Assembly (NCBI GenBank): GCA_902459845.2
Contig: CABPSV020000010.1
Span: 1 to 55,998, forward strand
DNA from: Hepatocystis sp. ex Piliocolobus tephrosceles
Taxonomy: Eukaryota; Apicomplexa; Aconoidasida; Haemosporida; Plasmodiidae
Reading direction: 5' to 3'
DNA length: 55,998 nucleotides
In this document: positions 1-12,096 of the stretch, in pieces
Layout: every line of letters starts with the position of its first letter
Position numbering within the stretch: the stretch's first letter is position 1
Program-made: the position numbers and the translations under genes
The notes under the pieces: model-generated
Told to the model about the DNA's origin: nothing
Database searches by the model: none
What the model saw: the letters and a program-made list of their open reading frames with translations, nothing else

Positions 1-151
1 CATGCTATTATAGTTTATTATATTTTATTATATGTTATTATAGTTTTATTACATGCTATTATAGTTTATTATATTTTATTATATGTTATTATAGTTTTAT
101 TACATGCTATTATAGTTTATTATATTTTGTTATATTTTATTATAAGTATAT
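1..151. repeat. 51-bp AT-only satellite, about 2.8 copies
   Basis: A unit beginning catgctattatag recurs at positions 1, 52 and 103, a period of 51 bases; the third copy decays after about 43 bases. It lies upstream of the secreted-protein gene and is cut by the window edge, so the true copy number is unknown. Nothing coding is visible between 1 and 247 apart from this array and a T-rich leader with short G interruptions (150-186). Confidence 0.8.
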
Positions 152-247
152 TACATTTTTTGTTTTTTTTGTTTTTTTGTTTTTTGAATAAACAAAGCAT
201 TTATTTTATCATTATAAGTATTAATTAAATTTAAATAGTTAGTCAAA

Positions 248-1432
248 ATGATGAAAAAACAAGTAATATTGTTTATTGCGTTGTTAATTTTTTATTTTTT
301 TTTAATAAATAATGTTGAAGGTAAAAAGAAAAAAAAAAACAAAGTTAGTGTTTCTAATGATGGGACTGTCAAGGTTACTACGCAATCTAGTAATGTGAAT
401 AATGATGATGGAGTTCAAACCACAAGCAATAGCGAAGTTGAAAATGATGAAAAAGAAAATAAACCTACAGAACTGCTTAATTTTGATAATATGCATATGG
501 AAGAAATAGAAATAATTAAAAAACTAATTAATGAAAATAAAATGGATAAAGCTAAGAAAATGTTTAATGAATTAAAAAAGAAAATTTTTGATAAAAAAGA
601 TGACACAGATGATAAAAATGATGAGAATGATGAAATTGAAGTAAACGAAGAGAGTACCACTGATGAAAAAGATGAAAAAGATGCAAGTGATGAAAAAAAT
701 GAAAAAAATGAAAAAAATGAAAAAGATGCAAGTGATGCAAGTGATGCAAGTGATGAAAGTGATGAAAGTGATGAAAGTGATGAAAGTGATGATGAATTTA
801 ATTTATTAAATAATAATTTCCAATTTTCTGATTTGGCTAATTCTGATTTTTTTAACAATTTAATAAATCCTAATGATTTACAAGAAGTTATTAAATTTCA
901 CATGTACTTACAACAATTGTTAAAATCACAAAATGAAACTTCAGAAAAAAAAATGGTCAAAACATTTTTAAGAAAAACTATGCAAAAAATGAAAGATAAT
1001 GAAAAAAGTGAACAAAAAAGATCTATTGATGACATTATTAAAGATACAGAGGGACATACGGAAATGTTAGAAAAGTTAGCAGATTTTATAAAAATAGATA
1101 GAGAAAAATTAAAAGATGAACAAATAAAAAATAAATTAAATCAAATTTTAATAGGTATGTTACAATTTATTGAATATACAAATGATAATAGAATTACAGA
1201 CTCTCTCCTGGAGGATATTCAAATAGAAGATGTTGTTGCACCTGATGGATCTATTAAACCCAAAATACAATTAAATGTTAAAAATAGTAAAACACATTTA
1301 GAAATGTTACAAAAGGCAACTAAATTTATGGGCTTAGAAATAGATACAGAGGATTTGAAAAACTTAACAATCAATAATAAATGGTATGAGAGTTTTTTAA
1401 ATAATATGCTTAACAGCTCAGATGAACTTTAA
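248..1432 (+). CDS. Putative secreted protein with Asp/Ser/Glu repeats, unknown function
   Basis: This is a 394-residue single-exon reading frame starting at tandem Met codons. Residues 1-25 form a textbook signal peptide: two lysines, a hydrophobic core rich in Ile, Leu and Phe, then a small-residue site near VEG before a run of lysines. An acidic, repetitive zone follows (about 110-180), with DASD and ESD units. The C-terminal half (about 190-394) is ordinary helical sequence with few repeats, the likely folded part. No transmembrane segment follows the signal, so export to the secretory pathway, an apical organelle or the parasitophorous vacuole is the inference. I do not recognise the family. 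The run of lysines just after the signal peptide does not give a clear PEXEL motif (RxLxE/Q/D). Confidence 0.75.
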   Translation: MMKKQVILFIALLIFYFFLINNVEGKKKKKNKVSVSNDGTVKVTTQSSNVNNDDGVQTTSNSEVENDEKENKPTELLNFDNMHMEEIEIIKKLINENKMDKAKKMFNELKKKIFDKKDDTDDKNDENDEIEVNEESTTDEKDEKDASDEKNEKNEKNEKDASDASDASDESDESDESDESDDEFNLLNNNFQFSDLANSDFFNNLINPNDLQEVIKFHMYLQQLLKSQNETSEKKMVKTFLRKTMQKMKDNEKSEQKRSIDDIIKDTEGHTEMLEKLADFIKIDREKLKDEQIKNKLNQILIGMLQFIEYTNDNRITDSLLEDIQIEDVVAPDGSIKPKIQLNVKNSKTHLEMLQKATKFMGLEIDTEDLKNLTINNKWYESFLNNMLNSSDEL

Positions 1433-1907
1433 ACGATAATTAGAAGGAAAAAAAAAATAAATAAATCAATAAATAAATAAAATAAAATAAAATAAAATAA
1501 AAGGAAATAAAAGGAAATAAAAGGAAATAAAAGAAAAGAAAAGAACTAAGAACTAACGAATTAATGAACTAATAAATTTACACCATATATATATATATAT
1601 AAGCGAACCACATGCATGTACAAAGATATATATTTATCCATTAATATATGCGTAAATGTATATATAAATATTTTTATGCACGTTTTGTAATATTCAAAGC
1701 ATAATTTTAAAATTGTTACAAAATAACCTTCCCCAAGTTTTAAATTTACCAATTTTATTTTATTGAAAATGATTCAATATAAATAATATACATATATATA
1801 TTTATATGTATGTACGTACATGTTGATGTTTTATTAAACTATGTATAAGCTTCTACATATTCAGGCAAGAATATTTTAAAAATTTCTGTACATTTGATTT
1901 ATATAAC

Positions 1908-1947
<40 letters not shown>

Positions 1948-3339
1948 TGTATACACATGTTTATTAGTTACCGTTATAACTTAATATAAACAATTTACAA
2001 TTATTATTATATTCCTTTTTTATAAATGTTTTTTAATACATATAAAAGCGCAAAGGATATGTAGTATGTATATTGTTATTCTTGATGTAAGTATATATAT
2101 ATATATATATATATATTTTTTATTTTTGTACATATATTTTTTAAATGTCTATAATGTGCATATTTACACATATACATATCTACACATATACATATTTACG
2201 CATGTACATATATATACTTGTGGCTTTTAATTTACTTGATTTTTATTTTTTATGCATATTGTAATGATTATAATTTAGGTCTTTTTTTTTTTTTTTTTCA
2301 TTTTTATTTGTAACATTAGATAAAACTTATTTGCACAATTAAAAAACATGCTTTAAAAAAAAAAATAAATAAATACTGTAAAAATAAATGCTTGAATTGT
2401 GATATTAATTATACCAACAGCACATTTTTTGAAATTAGTGCTTCACAACGGTTAACATTTTTTAAGTTTGCTTATAAGTATATTACTGAAAAGGATAACA
2501 ATTTTTTTTTTTTTTTTTTTTAATTTTGGAATATTGGAGATTATTCTTATTGAAATAAAAAAAAACTTACATTAACAAACAAGTATATGACATATTTACA
2601 GTTGATTTTTTTCTTTTTTTTTTATAATACTTATTAATAAAAAAAAAAAAAATAATTGTCTTTCAATTTGCTTTTTATTTTTTTTTTTTTTACTTTATGT
2701 CCTTTACTATTTTCCTTTTCCCTTTCTCTTTCTTTTTTACTCTTCAATACAAATTTGTTAAATTATACATTTACTTAAACTTAATATAATATAAATTTTT
2801 TTTTTTTATATAAAGACATGTTATGTGGATGTATATAACTGAAAATTAAAAAAAAAATAAAAAAAAATAAAAAAAAAAAAAAAAACGTTTAAAAATAGTT
2901 GTTTACACAATTTTATAAAGCTACTGAAGTCACTTGCAATTATCCTACAATTCATCAAAAGCCTATTTAGGTATTAGCATAAAAGTAAAAATATTCAAAA
3001 TTTTTTATTTTGTATTAAATAAAATTTTTTTTAAAATATTAAACAAATTATCCAAACACGTAATTGTATATTTATACAAATACATAAAAATATACACAAA
3101 GAATGCATGTATATGTCGAATTATATATATTTCCTTTTTCCTATTGCAATCTAATGACATCACGCATGTTGTTTTATAATTTCTATTACTTATTTTCATA
3201 ATGTAATTATATATGGCTATTAATTAAAATATAAACGATTTTTGAAAATGTTTTACAACTATGTAAGGTATTGCATTTTATAATGTTTTACTGTTATAAT
3301 ATTATTGTGTTATTGTGTTGTTTTATTTCGTGCATTTTA

Positions 3340-3600
3340 CTTATTCATTACTTATTCATTACTTATTCATTACTTATTCATTACTTATTCATTATTTATG
3401 CATTTATTTATCCATTTATTTATCCATTTATTTATTTATTTATTAAATAATTTAAGCAATTTATTTGCTCATTTATTCGTTTATATATATTCACTCATTT
3501 ATTTATTCACGTATTTATTTATTCATGCGTTCATTCATTCGTACATTTATTTCTTATATTTGTGCGTTTATTTATTTATTTATTTATTTATTTAATTTTA
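3340..3600. repeat. TTATTCAT/TTATTTAT degenerate short repeat
   Basis: Units of the kind cattacttatt and atttatttatcc repeat for about 260 bases. The open frames that cross it encode only Leu/Ile/Phe/Tyr/His low complexity and are by-products of the repeat. Confidence 0.7.
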
Positions 3601-3727
3601 TCATAAATTTTCATCATTTAGATAAATCTACTATTAACTACAAAAATCAAACATTGTATATCAAAAAAATGAATAATACATATATGCATATATATATTTA
3701 TATTTTTTACCATTTATTTTGTTTTAC

Positions 3728-3912
3728 TTATTCATAACAAAATAAGTAAACATAACAAAATAAGTAAACATAACAAAATAAGTAAACATAACAAAATAAG
3801 TAAACATAACAAAATAAGTAAACATAACAAAATAAGTAAACATAATAAAAAAGGTAAACATAACAAAAAAAGTAAACATAACAAAAAAAAGTAAACATAA
3901 CAAAAAAAGTAA
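3728..3912. repeat. 18-bp tandem array upstream of the five-exon gene
   Basis: The unit cataacaaaataagtaaa recurs about ten times, drifting to versions with aaaaaagt at the right end. It lies about 200 bases upstream of the start codon at 4115, in the presumed 5' flank. Confidence 0.85.
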
Positions 3913-3966
3913 AATTATACTGATTAGTTTGCTATCATCATATAAATAAAATTTAAATAAACAGCT

Positions 3967-4000
<34 letters not shown>

Positions 4001-4114
4001 CTAAATAGCTAAATTAATAAATGGCACAACAAATTACATAAAAAAAATATCATAAATTGAAATGATAACAAAGCAATAAGCAAATGATACATAAATATAT
4101 CACGTTTTTTAACA

Positions 4115-4901
4115 ATGGACGAAGAAAAAATTAAAAGCATTTATATGAGTTTGAAGAATAAAAGTAAAAAGGAATGGGGTGAAATAATGCAACAATTAAC
4201 AAGGGATCAGAAAAGAAGATTAATATTTTATATAAAAAAAAAAAATAAAAATTCATGTAAGTAAAGCATATATTACACTCTTAGCTGTATTTTTATATAT
4301 CACCATTATATATATATATATATATATGTATAGTGTAGAATTGTATAGTGTAGCATTTGTATAATATATTAATTTTTGTTTTTTCAACTTTTTATAAGTT
4401 TTTTGTATTATAATAAAAACTAGTCCCACACTTCTTTTTTTGTATTTATTCCATCATGCTAATTTTTATCAAATATATATGTATACGTTGATACCTTACC
4501 GTTTTATTTAAATAAAGAGCAATAAATATATATGAATAAATACATTTTTTTAACCTAATTCATTTTCTTTTTTTTCATATCCCTCATTTTTTTTTTCAGT
4601 AAAGAAAATTAAGAATATTAAAATTGAAAAAAAACCCGAAAACAACAACAACAAAACAGCTAGGTACATAAACCAACACGTTTTAATTGACTACTCAAAT
4701 GTAAGCAATCATTTTTAGAACACACAAACGTATGTATATACACATATACATATACATACATACATACATACATGCATATATATATATATATTTATAGAAG
4801 GGGCTTAAAAAAGAAAGAAAAAAAAAAAAAAAAAGTACTGTTCATTTAGTTTCATTCATTTTTTGTCTAACTCATTTATTCTTTTATTAATTTACGTTAT
4901 A

Positions 4902-4937
<36 letters not shown>

Positions 4938-7591
4938 CGACCATATCAGGTAAATTATGACCTAAATTTAAAAAATTATATAGCTAGAATTTTAAGAATT
5001 TACAAATTAGAAGATAACTTTAATTTTATAAAGGGGTTACATTTATATATGAATATTTTATCCTATGTTATATTTAAAAAATTTACATATACATATAATA
5101 AAAATGAAGCTAAAAATAAAAATCTGTTGGTATTTTTAAAAAATTTATTTCCTTTTGAATTTCAAAACTTTCAAGATGTATATGATACAAGATGGGGCAA
5201 GGATCCTAACACTACTGAACATTATAATAATAATATTACATTTATGCATAAAACGGATGTACAAATAGTAGAGAACTTACATACATCAACAAAACATAAA
5301 AACAGTTATAATAAAAATTGTGAAAATAATAACGACAGTTGTAATAATAAACAACAAAAGCAAGAGGAAGAGCAAGAAAAGCAGCAAAAGCAACAAGAAC
5401 AGCGTCAACAGGAACAGCTACGGTTACAACGACAACAAAATGATAAAGAAGAACATAATAAAAATTTAAATATAACTAAGTTAGAAAAAAATAACGAAAA
5501 TGTACATAATAAAAGAAATAATATTAAAAATAATAGTTTTGTGGACATATCATATAATATTAACAACTACACCTCTAATTGTAAAAACGGTTCTGTTTTT
5601 AATAATATCACTAAAGATAATAAAATTATATTAATAAAAAAAGAAAAATTAGAACCGGATGAACAAAACGAATCGAATGAGAAAAACGAATCGAATGAAC
5701 AAAACGAATCGAATGAACAAAACGAATCGAATGAACAAAACGAATCGAATGAACAAAACGAATCGAATGAACAAAACGAGCAAAACATAAATAAAAACTC
5801 ATCATCATCAGATGTGCATATCAAAGACGAATCTGTATATATCGATATATTGAAAAATAAAAACATAGAAACAGTTACTATAAATATATTTGACAAACAT
5901 CGATTTTATTATAGAACTCGTTTTCGAAGTTTAATATCACAAAGCTTAAGTAGTGATGATTACATAAAATACTGTGAAATAAGAGAAAAGTTATTTAAAT
6001 ATAAAAAAAAAAATTTTATAAATTGGTTATCCAATTTTACAAATATGAATATATTAAATATATATGTAATTAATTTTTTTATATTTTTATTTTTAGATAG
6101 ATTATATTTAATAATAGAGACATATATACGATTTAATTATTATGAGCAAGAAAACAAAAATTGTTCTATTAATAATTCTTTAACAGAAAACATAGATAAT
6201 TTAAAAAATTTACCAAATTTTAATTATATTTTAAATTATTTAACTCAGTTTATAAAAAAAGATGATGACAATTTATCAATAAATGTCATCCAAAAAACTA
6301 ATAATGATTCACAAAATAATAAAAAAAATCAATATTTAGAAAAAGAAAATAATAATTCCACAAATAATATATATAATTTGACACAAATGTATAATACAAT
6401 TGTTAAAGAAAAAATGTCTAATTTCTTTTTATCAATAAATATTATATATAATTTAGACATATATAATTTAAAAATAAAAAATAAAATAACTTTTGAAAAA
6501 TTAATAAAAATAGATATTTCCTCGTATATTAATGAAAGTAACATTTATGAACTTATAAAATTTGATAAAAATAAAAACATATCCCCATGGAATTTATTAA
6601 CCAATTATGCTATACTTCAAAACAGGTAAGGGCTGATTTTATACATGTACATATATACACTTATAATACATACATATATCTATGTATTATGTTTTATAAA
6701 CTGTTATATTAACACGCATATATATAGTACATATATAATAAGTATATATATATATATATATAATATAGTACGTATATATAACATGTATGCATAGTACTTA
6801 TATAATATGTACATATATATATAACATGTATATACAAACACATGCATGTCTGTGTATTAGTCACTTTTTGCTCACTTTTGTTGTCATGCTTTTTTTTTTT
6901 TTTAACTTATCAGCAATTTTAAGTTGGAAAAATTTGACTGCTTTTCCATTTTTCTTATTGTTCGCTTCAAGTTTTATTTGGAAGAATTCAAGGAAAATGC
7001 AAACATTGATTACATATACAAAAATATAAAAGAAGAATATCTCGAAGTTGAAAATTACTTAAAAAATAATGAGAATGATAATTGTAATGCACACAATTCC
7101 AATTATTTTGAATTTAATAGTTTAATACCTCTTTATCTTGATATACAAAAAGAATTGAAAAAGGTATTATTATGTTTAATAATTTGTAATTGTTTATCTA
7201 TTTGTAATTGTTTATCTATTTGTAATTGTTTATCTATTTGTAATTGTTTATCTATTTGTAATTGTTTATTTGTAATTATTTATTTATTTATTTATTTTTT
7301 TAAGACACTTTGATAAATGCACTATTTAAAAAAAATTGCCATTAAAAATGATAATTTATTTATTTATTTTATTTTTTTTAGGTTAATGAATACATGAAAT
7401 TTTACGGTAATTTAATATCTTTTGTACGTTTTATTAAAACATATGCTAATAAACCACAAAAAAGTCTTGTTAAGTTAGAACACATTGACGAAAAAGAAGA
7501 AGAAGAAGAAAATGAAAAAGAGGAAAAGCAATATTTTGATTTATCTTTTTTTTTAAATACATATGTAAAAGATCATATAAAGACAGAGTAA
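4115..7591 (+). CDS. Five-exon conserved protein of unknown function, weak Spt3-like segment
   Basis: I rebuilt five exons with GT/AG borders: 4115-4256, 4600-4700, 4950-6625, 6914-7163 and 7382-7591. The phases fit throughout and give 792 residues. The start is ATG at 4115 (MDEEKIKSIY). The central exon carries a Gln/Glu-rich stretch and an array of NEQNES-type repeats (nt 5660-5785), typical parasite inserts. After them comes a conserved-looking helical block: a Tyr, then YCE, R, F, KK and a NWL end (nt about 5950-6035), followed by a hydrophobic helix. That pattern reminds me of the C-terminal half of the SAGA subunit Spt3 (YxxYSECR, then an RKxKxFREW motif), but no N-terminal histone fold is recognisable, so the assignment is only a hint. 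The last exon is rich in Glu. No signal peptide is present. Confidence 0.8.
7175..7275. repeat. 18-bp array in an intron
   Basis: The unit tgtaattgtttatctatt is repeated about five times inside intron 4 (7164-7381) of the five-exon gene, directly after the splice donor. Confidence 0.85.
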
Positions 7592-8379
7592 ACTTAAGCA
7601 TTTTTATTTTTCACCATTTTGACATGTGTACATAAATAATATACACATGCATATATCTACTTATATGTATATATTACATAATTTGTAACTCCATGTACAC
7701 ACATAAAAAATTGCCATTCCCTGTTTTTATAATAACACACTATGAAAAAATGTTATACTACATTATGGTTTTGGTAAAATTTTTTTTTTTTTTTAAACGC
7801 TTTTATAAATTTTTTTTTTTACTTTTACTTTTGTAATTTTGTTTTGTTTATACTTTGTTACGAAAAAAATGTTTTATTTATTTATTTATTTATTTATTTA
7901 TTTTTTTTTTCATATTTTAATTTAAGCAATCCTATTTTTTATGTAATTTTAGTTTACGTCATTTTTGTTTCCATGTTAATGATTTCTACAACATCATGTG
8001 CGTCTCACGTACATTCCCTTTTTCGTCGTTATCACAAATAAAGACGTATACAATATATTTTTTTTAATAGAAAAAAAAAAAAAAAATTAATACATCTTAT
8101 ATTTTCTTTCTTTTTAAATGTTTTGTTTTATTATATATTGTTATATTTTTGTATAATTATAATTTTATGCAAAAAAAAAAAAAAAAAAAAAAAAGTACAA
8201 AACAACACAGATTACAAATTATCATTAAGTTTTTACTAAGTACAAAAAAAATATACTACTCAGTACATATATATATATATATATATATGTGCAACTGTTT
8301 TGGTGTTTTAATTTTAGGTTATATGATTTAACTTGCTAATTAATTTGTTCTCCTTTATACTTTTTATTTTTCATTTAAC
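7592..8379. other. Convergent intergenic region
   Basis: This region lies between the 3' end of the five-exon gene (+) and the 3' end of the TBC gene (-). It holds poly-T and poly-A tracts, a TTTA repeat (7876-7908), a poly-A run at 8170-8193 and a TA microsatellite near 8266-8288. No gene is seen. Confidence 0.6.
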
Positions 8380-8480
8380 TCATTTTCTAAAAAAAGTAAA
8401 AACATGTACAAAGTTAAAAGGAGATTGATGCAAAAAAAAAGCACAAACAAAAAAACATAAGCAAGCAAAAAAAGCACAAA

Positions 8481-8542
<62 letters not shown>

Positions 8543-11500
8543 GAGCAAGCAAAGCACGAACAAGCAAAACTAACATAAGTGTAAATAAAAAAATGGACAA
8601 GAAATAAATCAATGGTTTTGTCCTTACTATAAACTTTGTTAAAATACTTTTCCCTATAATAAAGTATTTTTCCTTTTTTTATTTTCGACTTTTTTAACAT
8701 CCTCCAAAATTTGTCTTCCTGTTAAAAACAAATAAGAATCATAATTTAGTGAACAGTAATAATAAGTTACAAATAATGATCAATCAATAAAATAGTATTA
8801 AAAAAAAAAAAAAAAAAAAAAAAAATGTTGTTCTGAACAAATTACTTGTATATGTGTGTTAAAGGAGAAGGATGGTAAATTTTTGATTAAATTGTCAACG
8901 TTATCCATTGAGTGGAGCTTATTAATATATGTAAAAATACATAATATGGTCTAAATTGAAACAAAAACAAAACAAAAATATGTATATATATATATATATA
9001 TATATAAGTGCATACGTGCGTACAATAAATAAAATCGTATGATCAAATTATTTGTACATTGTCATTTTTTTTAAATTACCTCATATATTATATTTTCGTA
9101 AAAGGTGTAAATGTCAAATATGCGGATAAAAATTTGAAAAGGTAAACATCTGTAAGGAAAATATAAAGTAACATAAAGCAATTAGTAAATATATATAAAT
9201 AATACATATATATGTTTACTTATATATTAACTTCTAATAAAAAAATAATAAAAAAAAAAAAAAAAAAAGTTAAATTACGTTAAAAAAATTGTGTACATCC
9301 ATTGAATAAAAATATTATCTATGTTATAATGTTTGACAATTTCTTTATATGTTTCTATATTTTGTTTAGCTAGTATTTCCTTAATAGTATATATGTAAAT
9401 CTTTATTTCTTCTTTGTTAAAGCTGTACATATTGAATATATTTTTTCGATCCTGTCAAGGTAAATATACATGCAAAAAAAAAAAATAAAAAAAATAAAAA
9501 AAAAAGTGTATCTATATTTATGCTGAATAAGGTGAATGTATGTATGTGGAGGGGGTAAATAATATGACATGTCCATTGGAAAAATTTTTATTACCATGAA
9601 ATTTGCGAAATAAACAAAGGCTTTCTCTAATTTACAATACAACAGAAATACCAAGGCGATGTAGGACATTCCCTGGACATACCTATAAAAACAATGCATG
9701 TGCAAAATGCGTACGTGTACATACACATGTTATACATATGTATAAATAACGTTTTAATAATTTTCAGTTTTATTATTATAACTTCTTTTTTATTTTTTTA
9801 TTTTTTTATTTTTTTATTTTTTTATTTTACTTTATTTTATTTTATTTTATTTATTTTTTTTTTTTTCCATGTATTACCCTAATTCAGGCTTAAAAAGAAC
9901 ATACATTTGTAATAACAAATTTAATTTTGCTTTAGTTTCGCACAAATTAATGGAAAGTAAAAAATGATCAGAATTTGTGTTATATTTTTTATAATACTCT
10001 TGGTTTTTTTTTATTATATACATTGTTCTGTCCAAATCTATTAATATTTGATAAAAAAACTTCTGAATTGAAAAGTTTTGTAATACATCGATGTTATAAG
10101 TAGTTATATCTTTATTAAAATTTTTATTTTTTTTATTAATATTATTATTGTTATTATCGGTTTTATCGTCATCACTGTTGTTGCTGGCGTCATGGTTGTT
10201 GTCGTTGTCACTTTTGTAACTATTATGGCTCTCCTTCCTGTTACTTCCTATATCTCCTAAATTATTATTCACACTCTCTCCTTCATCTTTTATATATTCT
10301 CCTATATCACCTTTGTTTTTTAAATTCAAAATAGATTTAATTTTGTTTTCTTCACCCTTACTAGACGTGTGCTTCAAATTTTCAAATCCATCTACTACAT
10401 TATCTGTTTTTAATATATTCGTAACATTATCATTATTTCTATTAACATAGTCAGTTTTTAATGTATATTCATTAGAATCGTTAATAAATAATTCATCCAA
10501 TGATTTAAAATATTTATTTATATGATTTTTATACTGTGTATTATATGTATATATATATGACTGTATAAAATTTGTATTTTTTACTAAAGTTTGAACAAAT
10601 TGATCAGTTAAATTTAATTTATTAATTATATTCATTTCCCAAAAATATGTTTTTATTATTCTTGGCATTGGATTTATTTTAACTAAGTCTATTAAATTTT
10701 TTTTTTTTTTTTCATTATTAATTAATGGTAATATTTCTTCATACCAAAATGTTAAAGAAGTTACTTCTTGTATGCTTAATATTTCATCTTTACCATTATC
10801 TTCTTTAACTTTTTTATCTTTTCCATATGTACTACTTTCAATTTTTTCATTGGAATAGCCGAAGTTTCTTTTTTCTGTATTACCTAAACAATCTTTTTCT
10901 ATTTTATAATTAATCTTATATACATCATTATTATGTAAGCTACTATCAATTTCATGCTTTTCCTTATCAACAGGATCTGTTGTTTCATTTTCTTCATTAG
11001 ACATATATTTTATGTATTCATCACCATCACTCAGTGGTAAATGTTTATATTCATTTATTTCATAGCTGCTTTTATTTTTATATTTTTTTTTTTTCTCTTT
11101 TTCTTCATTTAATTTCATTTCTGAAATCTCTATTTCATTATTATATACTTTTTCACATTCTAAAAATATACCTGTATTATCATTATTACCACAATTTTTT
11201 ATGGTGTTATCTTTTTTTTCTCTTTTTTTTTTTTTTTCTGATCCTTTATAACTACTAAAAAAATTAGTTTTTAATGTATTTCCAGTTTTAGAAGATATAG
11301 AAAAAAAGTTATCTTTACTTTTTTTTTTTTTTTTATTAAAAAAATTTGTAAAATAATTATTATTCACAGATTTTACATTATTTAATTTTTTATTTCTATT
11401 CATATCACTTAACAAAAAATTATCTTTACTTTTAATTATCGTCTTTTGTATTTCAATCGTTTTTTTTAAAGCATTAATTTCATCTTGTAACATTTTATTT

Positions 11501-12096
11501 ACATGTAATAACTCAATGTATAATTCGTGATATATAATATTGTGGTTATACTCATTTACATTATTTACTATATTAGAAGAGTTAGAAAAGCTTTTTTGGG
11601 AACAAGAACTTTTTTCTATATTTGAAAAATCATGGTGCTTATTCTCTTTTTTTGCATTTTCTTCTTCCTCATTTTTATTTAAATATTTATCACTACTTTC
11701 GTTGTAAAAAATTATGTTTTTTTCATCCCTCTTATTATCTGTTACATTTTTATCTTCGCGTTTTAATTCATTATGCTCTTGTAGTTTGTTATATTCATTT
11801 TTTAGCTCTACCTGTAAACTTCTATCAGTTTGTTCTTTTTTATTCTCTGTATTACTCCCTTTGTTCCAACTCACATTTATTGAGTCATACGAATTCGATT
11901 TACTTTTAACAATGTTAATATTACTACATTGATTTGGAATTTTATTTTTTTCTTCATCAATGGATCTATTTTTTGTTTTTTTAATATCTAGTAACAAATT
12001 ACTACTATAATTGCTAGTATATTTTTTCTCCTTAACTCCTGAATTATCATTCTTCATTTTATTTACTATAGAAGTTACATTTTTTCTTATATTCAT
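8380..12096 (-). CDS. TBC-domain Rab GTPase-activating protein
   Basis: TBC proteins stimulate GTP hydrolysis by Rab GTPases and so switch off steps of membrane traffic. Exons, in transcription order: 12096-9878, 9682-9595, 9451-9279, 9149-9080, 8950-8846 and 8718-8380; all phases fit. The N-terminal 450 residues are low complexity. The TBC domain starts near residue 455 (SLTFWYEE) and contains both catalytic fingers: Arg690 in the IDLDR motif and Gln743 in GYVQGMS, the latter split by intron 1. Later exons supply the W-MYTIFL and LP-RIFD motifs. The last exon is uncertain. Reading through gives about 20 consecutive Phe from a 60-base poly-A tract and a 997-residue protein. A donor at 8574 and acceptor at 8387 would instead end the protein at 8375, at about 936 residues. 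No membrane anchor is seen. Confidence 0.9.
8482..8541. repeat. Poly-A tract of about 60 bases
   Basis: An almost pure A run on the plus strand lies at the 3' end of the TBC gene. It is TTT codons if the last TBC exon is read through, or the T-rich core of a terminal intron if it is spliced. Confidence 0.9.

Larger units (their letters stand above)
1433..4114. other. 2.7-kb intergenic region, no convincing gene
   Basis: The region holds A-rich purine repeats (1450-1555), TA microsatellites (1912-1944, 2092-2114), poly-T/poly-A tracts and two tandem arrays listed separately. Open stretches at 2934-3179 (+) and 3005-3199 (-) overlap each other in opposite frames and lack start, splice or composition support, so I do not call them. 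A slightly less AT-rich patch at 2390-2460 has no recognisable RNA fold. Confidence 0.6.

Noticed and set aside
1561..1752. Minus-strand frame beginning MVNLKLGEG
   Set aside because: Only a short GC-richer start, followed by TA-repeat-driven Ile/Tyr sequence; no acceptor, donor or homologue.
3305..3737. Leu/Ile/Phe/Tyr-rich open frames resembling small membrane proteins
   Set aside because: They result from TTATTCAT/TTATTTAT repeats and have no flanking gene signals.
8364..8700. A separate small poly-Phe protein
   Set aside because: Its N-terminal part is the last TBC exon and its Phe run is a poly-A tract; it is not an independent gene.
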